NCBI GenBank assembly: GCA_019421345.1
Contig: JAHZFL010000008.1
Span: 1 to 64,000, forward strand
DNA from: Roseburia sp.
GTDB taxonomy: Bacteria > Bacillota > Clostridia > Lachnospirales > Lachnospiraceae
DNA: 64,000 nucleotides
Reading direction: 5' to 3'
The notes under the pieces were generated by a model. It worked only from the letters and a program-made list of their open reading frames with translations, had not been told where the DNA came from and searched no databases. The position numbers and the translations under genes were made by a program. Below are positions 52,981 to 61,238 of the stretch, piece by piece. Numbering within the stretch: the stretch's first letter is position 1; each line of letters opens with the position of its first letter.

Positions 52981-53011
52981 TCATCACCTCTCTTTTTTGT
53001 TTGTAAACCGC

Positions 53012-53040
53012 ATTATAGCAATCGTGTTTTTCTTTGTCCA
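53012..53040 (-). promoter_or_regulatory. Sigma-A-type promoter of the Tad operon
   Basis: Minus strand TGGACA (53040-53035), 17-bp spacer, perfect TATAAT (53017-53012), about 20 nt before the first ribosome binding site. The gap 52985-53204 otherwise is AT-rich and holds a possible rightward promoter TTGAAT..TATACT for the DUF2508 gene. Confidence 0.7.
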
Positions 53041-53204
53041 GTCATTTTCAATATTTTCTTTACATTTGTAAGTTTTTAATGAAATTTTAGCTTTCTTTTT
53101 TTCTGATTTTTGTATAGAATTGAATTTTTTTGTTTATACTCCGAATATAAATATAGAAACAGACACTGCCTCATGACAGGCAGTACCCAGAATGGAGAAG
53201 CTGT

Positions 53205-53462
53205 ATGCTACGTTTTTTTCAAACCGAAAAAACGAATGATAATCATTACACCCTGCTGATAGATGATCTGCAAAAGACAGCGCAGGAGCTAAGAGACGCA
53301 TACCACAATCTCGGAAATGCCGTAGACCCGGATTTGATCGACTGCTACATTTACGAACTGAATTCTGTACAGATGCGCTATAAATTTCTTCTTACGAGCC
53401 TAAAAAAATACACCGCAGAGGATTCTTATGCAAAGAATCCCCTCGATGTATCGAAGTCCTGA
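53205..53462 (+). CDS. DUF2508 (YaaL-like) protein
   Basis: 85 aa small soluble protein. The core VDPDLIDCYIYELNSVQMRYKFLL is the hallmark of DUF2508, a clostridial and Bacillus family of unknown function (YaaL in Bacillus). The ATG has AATGGAGAAG upstream. Its last 37 bp overlap the convergent fliS gene, so the two tails cannot change independently. Confidence 0.85.
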   Translation: MLRFFQTEKTNDNHYTLLIDDLQKTAQELRDAYHNLGNAVDPDLIDCYIYELNSVQMRYKFLLTSLKKYTAEDSYAKNPLDVSKS

Positions 53463-53902
53463 CAGGTTTCTACAAGATCCTCCCGTCCGTAGGTATACCC
53501 GGCGTACACCTGCTGTGTATTTCTCATTAGCGGCGGAGACGTATCCTCCTTTGCCGCCTGCACAAAACCATCATAAAGCTTTTTCATCAGGCGTTCTGCC
53601 GTCTCAAGCTCATCAAGCCGTCTTTTGTACATCGCCGCTGCGAGCGAATCTCTGCAGAAAAGATAAATACTGTAGAGATTCTTCGCCAGCTCATAGGAAA
53701 AATCAAGTGCCAAAATCAACTCATTTATCGCCTGCTGTGCCCTGCGGAGCGCTTCTTTATATCCTTCCCAATCCTCCGACGCAAACGCCTCCTTTGCATC
53801 GTCCAGATAAGCAAAAACAATATCATACATCACGACGATAAGACCGCCGCGGTTCGTCTGACTGATTCTTCTTGTAAAGTCCGCAATCTGTTCCTTCTTC
53901 AA
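53426..53902 (-). CDS. fliS: Flagellar secretion chaperone FliS
   Basis: 158 aa helical protein of FliS fold. Recognisable segments are LIVVMYDIVFAYLDDAKEAF, AQQAINELILALDFSYELAKNLYSIYLFCRDSLA and RRLDELETAERLM. It holds flagellin unfolded before export. It lies 24 bp downstream of the flagellin gene on the same strand. Slightly longer than typical FliS (about 125-140 aa) because of its C-terminal tail. Confidence 0.92.
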   Translation of the reverse strand: MKKEQIADFTRRISQTNRGGLIVVMYDIVFAYLDDAKEAFASEDWEGYKEALRRAQQAINELILALDFSYELAKNLYSIYLFCRDSLAAAMYKRRLDELETAERLMKKLYDGFVQAAKEDTSPPLMRNTQQVYAGYTYGREDLVETCQDFDTSRGFFA

Positions 53903-53926
53903 AACAGGCCTCCGTTCTTTCTGACT

Positions 53927-55405
53927 TTAAGGACGTAAAATCTGCAAAATCTGCTGCGGCTGCTCATTCGCCTGTGTCAGAACGGAGATCGCCGCCTGAT
54001 TCAGGACGTTTTGATGCGTATAATTTGTCATTTCCTCTGCCATATCCGCATCCGTAAGCCTTGAGAACGCCCCCGTCATATTTTCTTCAAACGCATCCAG
54101 ACTATTCACAGAATAATCCAGACGGTTCTCACATGCGCCGAGCCTTGCGCGCACACTTGTCGTCTGCTCGATCGCCTGCGACAGACGCGTCATGCCGCGG
54201 TCTGCCCCATACACGGTCCTCACATCCAAATCATCAATAAACAGGCTCTCACAGGAAACCTCAGGAATGCGCACGTCCATGTTCTGATCCTTGTTTGCGC
54301 CGATGTGAAGCGTCATGCTTCCCATATCCGTAACCTCAAATTCAATCTTGCCTTTATAGCCTGCCTCTGCCAAAAAGGAAAGTGAAACGCCGCCCCTGTC
54401 CGTAATCGTCACACGGTTTCCGTCTGTCGTTACCGTGGCGGAGCTTGAAAAACCTTCCAGCTCTACTTTATTTCCCGCCCCCTTCTTAAACTCAATATCT
54501 GTACCCTTCGGTGTCAGGATCTTGCCGGTTGCCTGATCCTTCTGCCCGTAGACCCAAGTCCCGTTATCTTTATCTTCTACCAGTGTATTATTTCCATTCG
54601 GCTGCAGACCAAACGCCTGCGCCAACTTCTCATTATCAAACGTAAGTGCTACGCCTGCATTTTTTCCATAATCGTTAGATGTAAAAGTAAGATTACCGTT
54701 ATTGGCATCGCGCTGTACCGTCACCTCTCCAAGCTCTGCCGCATTACGGATCTTCTCATAGACCTGCGCCATGGTATCTCCTGCGCTAATCTCTACCTTT
54801 GCGCCGTTTACGGAAACAGTGCCGCTTTGACCAATCGTTGTATTTGCATCATTAAAATTCTTTCCACCAGTACTAACAGTTGCCTGTGTCGCCGGCTTGT
54901 CAACCTCAATGCTATAGTTCCCTTCCTTCACCTGATCGGATACCTGCACACGGGTCGCATGCTCCGAATACACCCTCGTATCAAGTGAGCCGTCTAACAG
55001 AGGTCTTGTATTGTACTCCGTATCGGTAGAAATACGGTCAATCTCAGCCTTTAAGGACTCGATCTCATCCTGGATCGCCTGTCTGTCACTGTCAGACATC
55101 GCTCCGCTGTTCGCCGCCTGCACAGACAGTTCACGCATACGCTGCAAAATGCTTGTCGTCTCGTTCAAAGCGCCATCCGCAATACGGATCACGGAGATAC
55201 CGTCCGATGCATTTTCCGACGCCCGGTTTAATCCGTTGATCTGCGCGCGCATTTTATTGGAGATCGCCATACCTGCCGGATTGTCCTTCGCATGGTTCAG
55301 CTTCAATCCCGAGGAGAGACGCTCCATTGATTTACTTAACTCGCCTTCAATGCCAAGCAGACGTTTATTTGCAATGGCTGCCGATACGTTATAATTAATT
55401 CTCAT
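53927..55405 (-). CDS. fliC: Flagellin
   Basis: 492 aa from ATG 55405 with AAAGGAGAAAGG upstream; the frame opens at 55477. A conserved N-terminal helical domain (MRINYNVSAAIANKRLL, AKDNPAGMAISNKMRAQI) and a C-terminal domain (GACENRLDYSVNSLDAFEENM, ending QILQILRP) frame a variable middle (about 170-390). It forms the flagellar filament and would be recognised by innate immunity. It has a sigma-28-type promoter and is followed by fliS. Confidence 0.97.
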   Translation of the reverse strand: MRINYNVSAAIANKRLLGIEGELSKSMERLSSGLKLNHAKDNPAGMAISNKMRAQINGLNRASENASDGISVIRIADGALNETTSILQRMRELSVQAANSGAMSDSDRQAIQDEIESLKAEIDRISTDTEYNTRPLLDGSLDTRVYSEHATRVQVSDQVKEGNYSIEVDKPATQATVSTGGKNFNDANTTIGQSGTVSVNGAKVEISAGDTMAQVYEKIRNAAELGEVTVQRDANNGNLTFTSNDYGKNAGVALTFDNEKLAQAFGLQPNGNNTLVEDKDNGTWVYGQKDQATGKILTPKGTDIEFKKGAGNKVELEGFSSSATVTTDGNRVTITDRGGVSLSFLAEAGYKGKIEFEVTDMGSMTLHIGANKDQNMDVRIPEVSCESLFIDDLDVRTVYGADRGMTRLSQAIEQTTSVRARLGACENRLDYSVNSLDAFEENMTGAFSRLTDADMAEEMTNYTHQNVLNQAAISVLTQANEQPQQILQILRP

Positions 55406-55437
55406 ACTGCCTTTCTCCTTTGCTTCATCTTCCTTAT

Positions 55438-55465
55438 ATATCGGCGTCCTGCCCGTTTCTCTAAA
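55438..55465 (-). promoter_or_regulatory. Sigma-28 (SigD/FliA)-type promoter of flagellin
   Basis: Minus strand -35 TTTA/TTAG (55465-55461) separated by 15-16 bp from -10 GCCGATAT (55445-55438). The -10 matches the sigma-28 consensus GCCGATAA in 7 of 8 positions, about 33 bp before the ATG. Confidence 0.8.
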
Positions 55466-55524
55466 GAGGACCGTCAATAAAATTTATCTTTGACACTCCG
55501 CATGCCCGGCAAATGAAATTTTGT

Positions 55525-55553
55525 TTGCATTCTTTGCGGTTTCGTATTATAAT
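55525..55553 (+). promoter_or_regulatory. Sigma-A-type promoter of the DUF1858 gene
   Basis: TTGCAT (55525-55530), 17-bp spacer, perfect TATAAT (55548-55553); the about 70-nt leader holds a small AAGCG/CGCTT hairpin. Confidence 0.65.
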
Positions 55554-55628
55554 TAGCGCGTTATCAAACGCACAGAAGCGGTAATTTTCGCTTTTGTTCC
55601 TATTGATTCATAAAAGGAGGAATATCAC

Positions 55629-55838
55629 ATGACACAGATTACCAAATCGACAATGATCGGTGAATTATTACAGATTGACGAGAACATCGCGCCTGTTCTT
55701 TTAAATATCGGAATGCACTGCCTCGGCTGCCCGTCTTCCCAGATGGAAACGATCGAGGAGGCTGCAATGGTGCATGGTATTGAGCCGGATGCATTGGTAA
55801 AAGAGATCAATGAATTTCTTGCAAAAGACCTTGCATAA
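55629..55838 (+). CDS. DUF1858 hybrid-cluster-associated redox disulfide protein
   Basis: 69 aa. TMIGELLQIDENIAPVLLNIGMHCLGCPSS with the CxxC pair identifies DUF1858, small domains found with hybrid-cluster proteins and thought to cycle a disulfide. AAAGGAGGAA precedes the ATG. Monocistronic with a strong bidirectional terminator. Confidence 0.92.
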   Translation: MTQITKSTMIGELLQIDENIAPVLLNIGMHCLGCPSSQMETIEEAAMVHGIEPDALVKEINEFLAKDLA

Positions 55839-55851
55839 GCGCAGATGATAT

Positions 55852-55907
55852 AAAAAGAGAGTATCGCTTCATCATCCTTTTTGATGATTCCGCGATACTC
55901 TCTTTTT
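55852..55907. terminator. Strong bidirectional terminator
   Basis: AAAAAGAGAGTATCGC (55852-55867) pairs perfectly with GCGATACTCTCTTTTT (55892-55907), and the inside adds ATCATC/GATGAT. It serves the convergent DUF1858 and mecA genes. Confidence 0.9.
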
Positions 55908-55949
55908 AACTTTTCATAAGACATCCCGCAAAACCTAATAACCGTTATT

Positions 55950-56720
55950 CTATAACTGCGCCAGCGTCTGTAAGGCGCTTCCCTTTATGATCGGCCGATA
56001 GTGCTCCGCAAAAAACGCCGCGGTCGCAGGTGTCGCGCTCTGCGGTGTTCCATATTCCGAAAGAATATTGCACACCTTATTAAACTGCTCCGGCGTCTGC
56101 CGGTTCTTGCTTAGGAACAGATAATATTTGTGTTCTTCCCCGCTGCGGTACAGATCATTCTCTCCGCTGTAAAAGCCGGCAAGTACATGAGCGCTGCGTG
56201 TTAAGTCCGCAAGATCGTCGAAAACAAACAGCTTCGTAATGTCTACAAGTACGTTTACCGGTATATTTTTTTTCTTTTTATTTCCGTCGTCCGAAACACT
56301 GTCCTTCTCTGCTGCCTCCTCTGCCTTTCGGCGCTCCTCCTGAATCTTTTTGAATAGGCCAAGCACATCATCTGCGCCCTCCAGTCCCGCGGCGCTTGCG
56401 TCGATCGCATCCTCATATACATCCTCAGGATCCGGCTCGGAAAATTTCGAGAACCGGGTATCAAGTTCCTCCGGATATTCTACCTTTGTGATCACTAATA
56501 TGATCGTGTCCGCCGACAGCGGGATCGCTTCTATCATAAGCGGTATATCGTCTGCCTCAAAGCCAAACTCATAAGACGCCTGCTGCATCATATCGCGAAA
56601 CAGACGCTTTGCCTTCTCGGTTCCATATGCCAATTCACTCAGCTTGATCTGGCGCTCCGCCAAATCCTCTCTTGTTAAAGTACAACGAATCTGATTCTCA
56701 CTTACTTTCTCAATCTTCAT
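55950..56720 (-). CDS. mecA: MecA-family adaptor protein
   Basis: 256 aa from ATG 56720 (GGAAGTGAT upstream). N-terminal substrate-binding domain (MKIEKVSENQIRCTLTREDL), an acidic linker (about 85-150) and a C-terminal ClpC-binding domain (LFVFDDLADLTRSAHVL, SLYRSGEEHKYYLFL-like region). It feeds target proteins to the ClpCP protease. In Bacillus it controls competence and other regulators. The target here is unknown. Confidence 0.92.
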   Translation of the reverse strand: MKIEKVSENQIRCTLTREDLAERQIKLSELAYGTEKAKRLFRDMMQQASYEFGFEADDIPLMIEAIPLSADTIILVITKVEYPEELDTRFSKFSEPDPEDVYEDAIDASAAGLEGADDVLGLFKKIQEERRKAEEAAEKDSVSDDGNKKKKNIPVNVLVDITKLFVFDDLADLTRSAHVLAGFYSGENDLYRSGEEHKYYLFLSKNRQTPEQFNKVCNILSEYGTPQSATPATAAFFAEHYRPIIKGSALQTLAQL

Positions 56721-56916
56721 TCCATCACTTCCTTTATCCGGAAATCCTTGTAAACTGTACATTTATTATAAACAAATGCCATAATGATGTAAAGTATACC
56801 TTTTTATTAAAAGTTTGTAAACTAAATCCAAACGCCTAAATTTTTATCAATTTTTGTGAAATATGCACAATCTTTCAAAAAAGAATTGTCAAACTACATA
56901 TTTCATGATATAACCA

Positions 56917-58305
56917 ATGCATGAGATGCGAGCCGCTTTGTCAGGAAAGGAGCGGATCTGCATAGAAGCATTTACTCTGTTTGGCAAATATCGGATTATA
57001 TCCGTACTTGGTTCCGGCAGTACCGGCACCGTCTATCTTGCCAAGCATCTTAAATTGGAGATTTTCCGTGCGATCAAGCGTATCCCCAAGCATTCTGCCG
57101 GAATTTCTTCTTTCTCACAAAAGGCGGACTTCCTTACGGAAGCCAGGCTTTTAAAAAATCTGAATCATCCCGGAATCCCTCTCATATATGACATCGAGGA
57201 AGACAACGATTATATTTATATGATCGAGGAATATATTCAGGGTGAGTCATTGGAGACCTATGTGCTCCATCCAAAAGACATTTCACAGGAACTGATAATT
57301 AAAATAGGCGTCCAGCTTTGCGAGATACTGGATTATCTGCATCATTTATCTCCATACCCTATCCTGTATCAGGACTTAAAACCGGAGCATATTATATTAT
57401 GTGGAGATCAGTTAAAATTAATCGACTTTGGAATCGCAGGTTTTTTTACCGGTTCTGACAACTATTTCCAACTTTATGGAACGGAGGACTTTGCCGCACC
57501 GGAAGCACTTTTCGGACATCCCGTCACGACGGCGGCTGATATTTTCGGCATTGGAAAGATTTTGAAATATCTGGCTGACGCAGCCACCTTTCCATGCCCT
57601 CACGGACTTTTGCATATCATACAATGCGCGTCTGACCCGCTGCCGCAGCGACGCTACCCTTCTGCTTCCGCATTAAAGAAGGCGCTGATTAAGTTCCAAC
57701 ACAAACCGCACAGGCGGACCTCGCATCTCATTCGGAATCTTGCTGTTTTAGGAAGCCGCAGCGGCTGCGGCTCAACGCATATTTCCATCGCGCTTGCCTG
57801 CACCCTGCAGCAACAGGGTATCCCATCGCTGTATCAGCCGATGGATGACGCAGACATCTTAGGCAATATCGCCGCATCCAACAAACACCTAAAGGAACAT
57901 GACGGTATCTTTTATTACCGCCGGCTCAGAGGCGTGCCAAACTACGGAAACAGCGTTGCCTTTTCCCTGCCGCCTGACGACTGTATCGTGAGGGACTACG
58001 GCGTACAGAGTGTTGCTCTCACAGAGCTTGAGGCTTCAGACCTCATTCTTCTCATTCTCTCCGGCAGTGACTGGGACACTTCCCATGATGTGTCTCTCGC
58101 ACGTCAGCTTTCCTTGCTACCGCAGACGGTATTCCTCTGCAATCACGGCAATAAAGCTGCCGCAAAGCGTCTTGCCGGGCTTTTGGGACAGCCTGTCTAC
58201 TGCTTTCCGAACGCCCCTGACGTATACAACATTTCTTCCGATAAAAAACAGCTTTTTTCCGAAATCTTCAAACGGAAAGGAGGTTTTAGACATTTTTTCT
58301 TTTGA
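56917..58305 (+). CDS. Ser/Thr protein kinase fused to a degenerate P-loop (TadZ/ParA-like) domain
   Basis: About 462 aa. The kinase domain covers residues 24-270: glycine loop LGSGSTGTVY, Lys in FRAIKRI, catalytic YQDLKPEH, DFG in LIDFGIAG, and an APE-like AAPEALFG. The rest (about 285-462) starts with LAVLGSRSGCGSTHISIALA, a P-loop of ParA/MinD style without its Lys, and continues with ParA-like strands. No membrane helix or PASTA domain. The start is uncertain: the ATG at 56917 lacks a ribosome binding site, while AGGAAAGGAG at 56941-56950 precedes in-frame ATC and ATA codons. Confidence 0.85.
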   Translation: MHEMRAALSGKERICIEAFTLFGKYRIISVLGSGSTGTVYLAKHLKLEIFRAIKRIPKHSAGISSFSQKADFLTEARLLKNLNHPGIPLIYDIEEDNDYIYMIEEYIQGESLETYVLHPKDISQELIIKIGVQLCEILDYLHHLSPYPILYQDLKPEHIILCGDQLKLIDFGIAGFFTGSDNYFQLYGTEDFAAPEALFGHPVTTAADIFGIGKILKYLADAATFPCPHGLLHIIQCASDPLPQRRYPSASALKKALIKFQHKPHRRTSHLIRNLAVLGSRSGCGSTHISIALACTLQQQGIPSLYQPMDDADILGNIAASNKHLKEHDGIFYYRRLRGVPNYGNSVAFSLPPDDCIVRDYGVQSVALTELEASDLILLILSGSDWDTSHDVSLARQLSLLPQTVFLCNHGNKAAAKRLAGLLGQPVYCFPNAPDVYNISSDKKQLFSEIFKRKGGFRHFFF

Positions 58306-58930
58306 TAAAAACGGACACCGCTCACATCTGACGATCGGCATACTCGGCTGCAGCCGCGGCGCGGGTGTTACGCACCTAGCGCTTGCCTTATGCAGCTATT
58401 GCTCCTCCAAGCGCGGCAAGTCATGCGCATATCTGGAGCTTCATGCCAGACGGGAAATCGCACATCTTTCTTCCCATGGAAATTCTTCCTATGGGAAGCA
58501 GGAGCTATCAAACGGCGGACATCTGCGGCGTCCCTTGCTCCGGCTCTCTCAGACAGATTATTATCCTGCCGTGACAGCCGATGAGATTCCGCTGCTCTTA
58601 AATCAGGGCTACGACTATCTCATCCTTGACGCTGGCGCTCTCGATGAGGGGCTTTTTCCCGAATTTCTCCGATGTGACCGCAAATTTGTTCTGGGCTCGC
58701 TTGCCCCGTGGAAGTCTTGGGAATACGAATCATTCTTTCAAAAATTTACGGATAATATTCATCTTGGGGAAGGTTTTGATTATCTTGTGCAGACGGGAAG
58801 CACGAAGGAATCCGTTTCTTTTTCCAAAACACACCACATCAACATGCAGACTGTCCCTTTTATCAAAAATCCGTTTCGCATCGAAAAGGAGCTCTTTCCA
58901 TTTCTCGGAGCCCTTTGCGCAGAACGATAG
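58292..58930 (+). CDS. Degenerate P-loop (TadZ/ParA-like) protein, probable ATT start
   Basis: 212 aa if read from ATT 58292. Eight nt before it lies a perfect AAAGGAGG, and no ATG, GTG, TTG or CTG is in frame nearby; the long frame further upstream belongs to the kinase gene's shadow. LTIGILGCSRGAGVTHLALAL is a P-loop without the usual Lys, then GYDYLILDAGALDEG and CDRKFVLGSLAPWKSWEYE resemble TadZ/ParA strands. The start overlaps the kinase stop by 14 bp, so translation is coupled. It is probably a partner of the kinase. Confidence 0.72.
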   Translation: MFSFDKNGHRSHLTIGILGCSRGAGVTHLALALCSYCSSKRGKSCAYLELHARREIAHLSSHGNSSYGKQELSNGGHLRRPLLRLSQTDYYPAVTADEIPLLLNQGYDYLILDAGALDEGLFPEFLRCDRKFVLGSLAPWKSWEYESFFQKFTDNIHLGEGFDYLVQTGSTKESVSFSKTHHINMQTVPFIKNPFRIEKELFPFLGALCAER

Positions 58931-59031
58931 CACGTTCTGTCTGCCTGTTGGGGATCAGGCATTTTATATCACGAATTTGTAACCCGCGAATCATTCCTTT
59001 TGGCAAGTAGCTTACTTATGGGGGAACTGCA

Positions 59032-59247
59032 TTGAAACAGAAACACGAACATGCACTTTATATGGAGCTGTTGTCCTTAGAGGACAGAGGTATTACCATC
59101 TGGTTGGAGGGATGTCCCGGTACTTCCAAAAGTATCGCCAGCCAACTGTGCGCTCACGAGGAGAGCACATATATGAGAGATTATATTTTTGACGAGGGGG
59201 TGTTAAAGGAAATTCACTTCGATAAGGTGAAAAAGGAATTACTATAA
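59032..59247 (+). CDS. Small conserved hypothetical protein
   Basis: 71 aa starting with TTG at 59032 with GGGGGAA 6 nt before; an ATG occurs 10 codons later. MELLSLEDRGITIWLEGCPGT...YMRDYIFDEGVLKEIHFDKV resembles small Lachnospiraceae proteins found beside Tad/kinase genes. No motif explains its function. It is probably the last gene of the kinase operon, ending before a terminator. Confidence 0.65.
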   Translation: MKQKHEHALYMELLSLEDRGITIWLEGCPGTSKSIASQLCAHEESTYMRDYIFDEGVLKEIHFDKVKKELL

Positions 59248-59339
59248 AGAAACAGATAACCAGAAAACAGAACGACTGAGTTTCTCAATGCCCAGTCTAC
59301 TGTGTGATACAGCGAACGTATTTGATAAAAAGAAAACAG

Positions 59340-59372
59340 ACGGAGCGGCGGTCGCGCTGCTCCGTCCTTTCT
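59340..59372 (+). terminator. Intrinsic terminator after the kinase operon
   Basis: ACGGAGC (59340-59346) pairs with GCTCCGT (59359-59365) with additional inner GC pairs, followed by CCTTTCT. Confidence 0.65.
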
Positions 59373-59405
59373 ATTCTTAACAATTCCAAAACCCGCTAAA
59401 AATGC

Positions 59406-59434
59406 TTTGAATTTGTCCGTTGGTATGCTACAAT
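59406..59434 (+). promoter_or_regulatory. Sigma-A-type promoter of the GH18 gene
   Basis: TTTGAA (59406-59411), 17-bp spacer, TACAAT (59429-59434), 40 bp before the ATG. Confidence 0.5.
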
Positions 59435-59473
59435 AGCTCTGGTAAACGTTACAGAGAAAGAAAGGGCTTTTAC

Positions 59474-61237
59474 ATGAAGAAACGCACAAAAAAAAATTTC
59501 ATCCCGGCAATCGCCGTGTTTGTACTCATCCTTATTGTGCTGCTTTTTATGCTGCTTGCAAAGGTGATCGAAAAGTATACGCCTTCCAAAGAGCATCAGG
59601 ATTTATCAGAGTATTATCAGATGACCGCAGAGGATGACGTCGCCATTGTATTTAATAATGAAGTTCTGCCTGTACAGGGCAAGCTGATCGACGGTCACGT
59701 CTATCTTGATTTTAACACGGTGCACGATAAGATCAACAGCCGGTTTTTCTGGGATTCCAACGAAAATAAACTGCTCTATACGACCGCCAACGATCTGATC
59801 ATGGCAGATGCAGAGAGCACCTCCTATTATGTCACAAAGGATTCCCATTCGCTGGATCACATCATCGTCAAATCCGGTGCGCAGACCGCGTATGTGGCGA
59901 TTGATTTTATAAAACAGTACTCTGATTTTTCTTATGAGGTATTTGAAGCGCCGAATCGTGTTGTCATCACAACGCAGTGGGGCGACTATACGGCAGCGCC
60001 GACTAAGAAAAAAACGGAACTGCGTGTTTTAGGCGGTATCAAGAGTCCGATCCTTACCGAGATTGAAAAGGGCACTGCACTCTCCGTGCTGGCACCTGAC
60101 GAGACATGGACAAAGGTTGCAACCGCGGACGGTATCATTGGCTATGTAAAATCAAAGGCGCTTGGCGCCTCCACTACCGAAACACGCGTCAGCGACTATG
60201 TACCGGAAGAATTTACACATAACAAAAAGGATTTCAAGATCAATCTTGGATGGCATCAGGTGACAAATCCAACCGCCAATCATAATATCAGTAATATTTT
60301 GCAGAATACAAAGGGGATCAATGTTATTTCCCCGACATGGTTCTACTTAAAGGACAACAGCGGAAATATCGGTTCTCTGGCGAGTCTTGATTATGTCAAT
60401 TACTGCCACCAGAACGGCATTGAAGTCTGGGCGCTTGTAAGCAATTTCGGAGCAAAGGATCAGGGACTTGAAAACCCGAACCTCACCGAGGTTTTGACCT
60501 ACACGTCGCGACGTGAAAATCTGATTAATAATCTGATTTCTGCGGCGATCCAGTATAATCTGGACGGCATCAATGTCGATTTTGAATCGGTTGATCCGGC
60601 AGTCGGAGACGCTTATATTCAGTTTATCCGCGAGCTATCCCTAAAATGTGCCAATAATGGGATTGTCTTATCTGTGGATAACTATTCGCCAACGGAATAC
60701 ACCGCTTTTTATAACCGTGCGGAACAGGCAGTCTTTGCCGACTACATTATATTGATGGCATATGACGAGCATTATTCCGGTTCTCCCGAAGCCGGATCGG
60801 TTGCCTCCATTGGCTTTGTATCGGAAGGGATCGCCAACACACTGCTTGAGGTTCCGGCAGACCAACTGATCTTAGGAATGCCGTTTTACACACGCGTTTG
60901 GAGCGAAGCTCCGGCTGCCGCAGAGGGAGAGAATGCAGATGCCTCCACAGAGGGAGCTGCTCCCATTGAGCTTAGCTGCTACTCCGCAGGCATGAAAGAG
61001 ATTCAAAATCTCATCAATACCAACGGCGCTGTGCCCGTCTGGTCTGAGGAGACAAAGCAATCTTATGTCGAATATGTCAACAATGGCGTAACCTACAAGA
61101 TTTGGATGGAGGATGCAGCGTCTCTGGAGGAAAAGCTTAAGGTGATGCAGCAAAATCAGCTTGCCGGAGGCGCATTCTGGAAGCTCGGTTTAGAGACAAG
61201 CAATGTTTGGGATACCATCATTAAATATATCAACTAA
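59474..61237 (+). CDS. Glycoside hydrolase family 18 wall hydrolase with SH3 domain
   Basis: 587 aa from ATG 59474. An N-terminal membrane anchor (AIAVFVLILIVLLFMLLA, uncleaved) leads to a copper-amine-oxidase-like stalk domain (about 45-180), an SH3b domain (about 190-240), then a GH18 barrel (about 255-587). The catalytic DGINVDFE motif gives Glu371. YaaH/SleL-like enzymes with this layout cleave N-acetylglucosamine bonds in cortex or wall peptidoglycan. An acidic/Ala linker interrupts the barrel near residue 480-500. Confidence 0.92.
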   Translation: MKKRTKKNFIPAIAVFVLILIVLLFMLLAKVIEKYTPSKEHQDLSEYYQMTAEDDVAIVFNNEVLPVQGKLIDGHVYLDFNTVHDKINSRFFWDSNENKLLYTTANDLIMADAESTSYYVTKDSHSLDHIIVKSGAQTAYVAIDFIKQYSDFSYEVFEAPNRVVITTQWGDYTAAPTKKKTELRVLGGIKSPILTEIEKGTALSVLAPDETWTKVATADGIIGYVKSKALGASTTETRVSDYVPEEFTHNKKDFKINLGWHQVTNPTANHNISNILQNTKGINVISPTWFYLKDNSGNIGSLASLDYVNYCHQNGIEVWALVSNFGAKDQGLENPNLTEVLTYTSRRENLINNLISAAIQYNLDGINVDFESVDPAVGDAYIQFIRELSLKCANNGIVLSVDNYSPTEYTAFYNRAEQAVFADYIILMAYDEHYSGSPEAGSVASIGFVSEGIANTLLEVPADQLILGMPFYTRVWSEAPAAAEGENADASTEGAAPIELSCYSAGMKEIQNLINTNGAVPVWSEETKQSYVEYVNNGVTYKIWMEDAASLEEKLKVMQQNQLAGGAFWKLGLETSNVWDTIIKYIN

Positions 61238-61238
61238 C

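Noticed and set aside
58010..58291. Upstream extension of the second P-loop protein to an ATG at 58010
   Set aside because: This part lies inside the kinase gene in another frame and has no ribosome binding site; the strong AAAGGAGG at 58276 marks the real start region.
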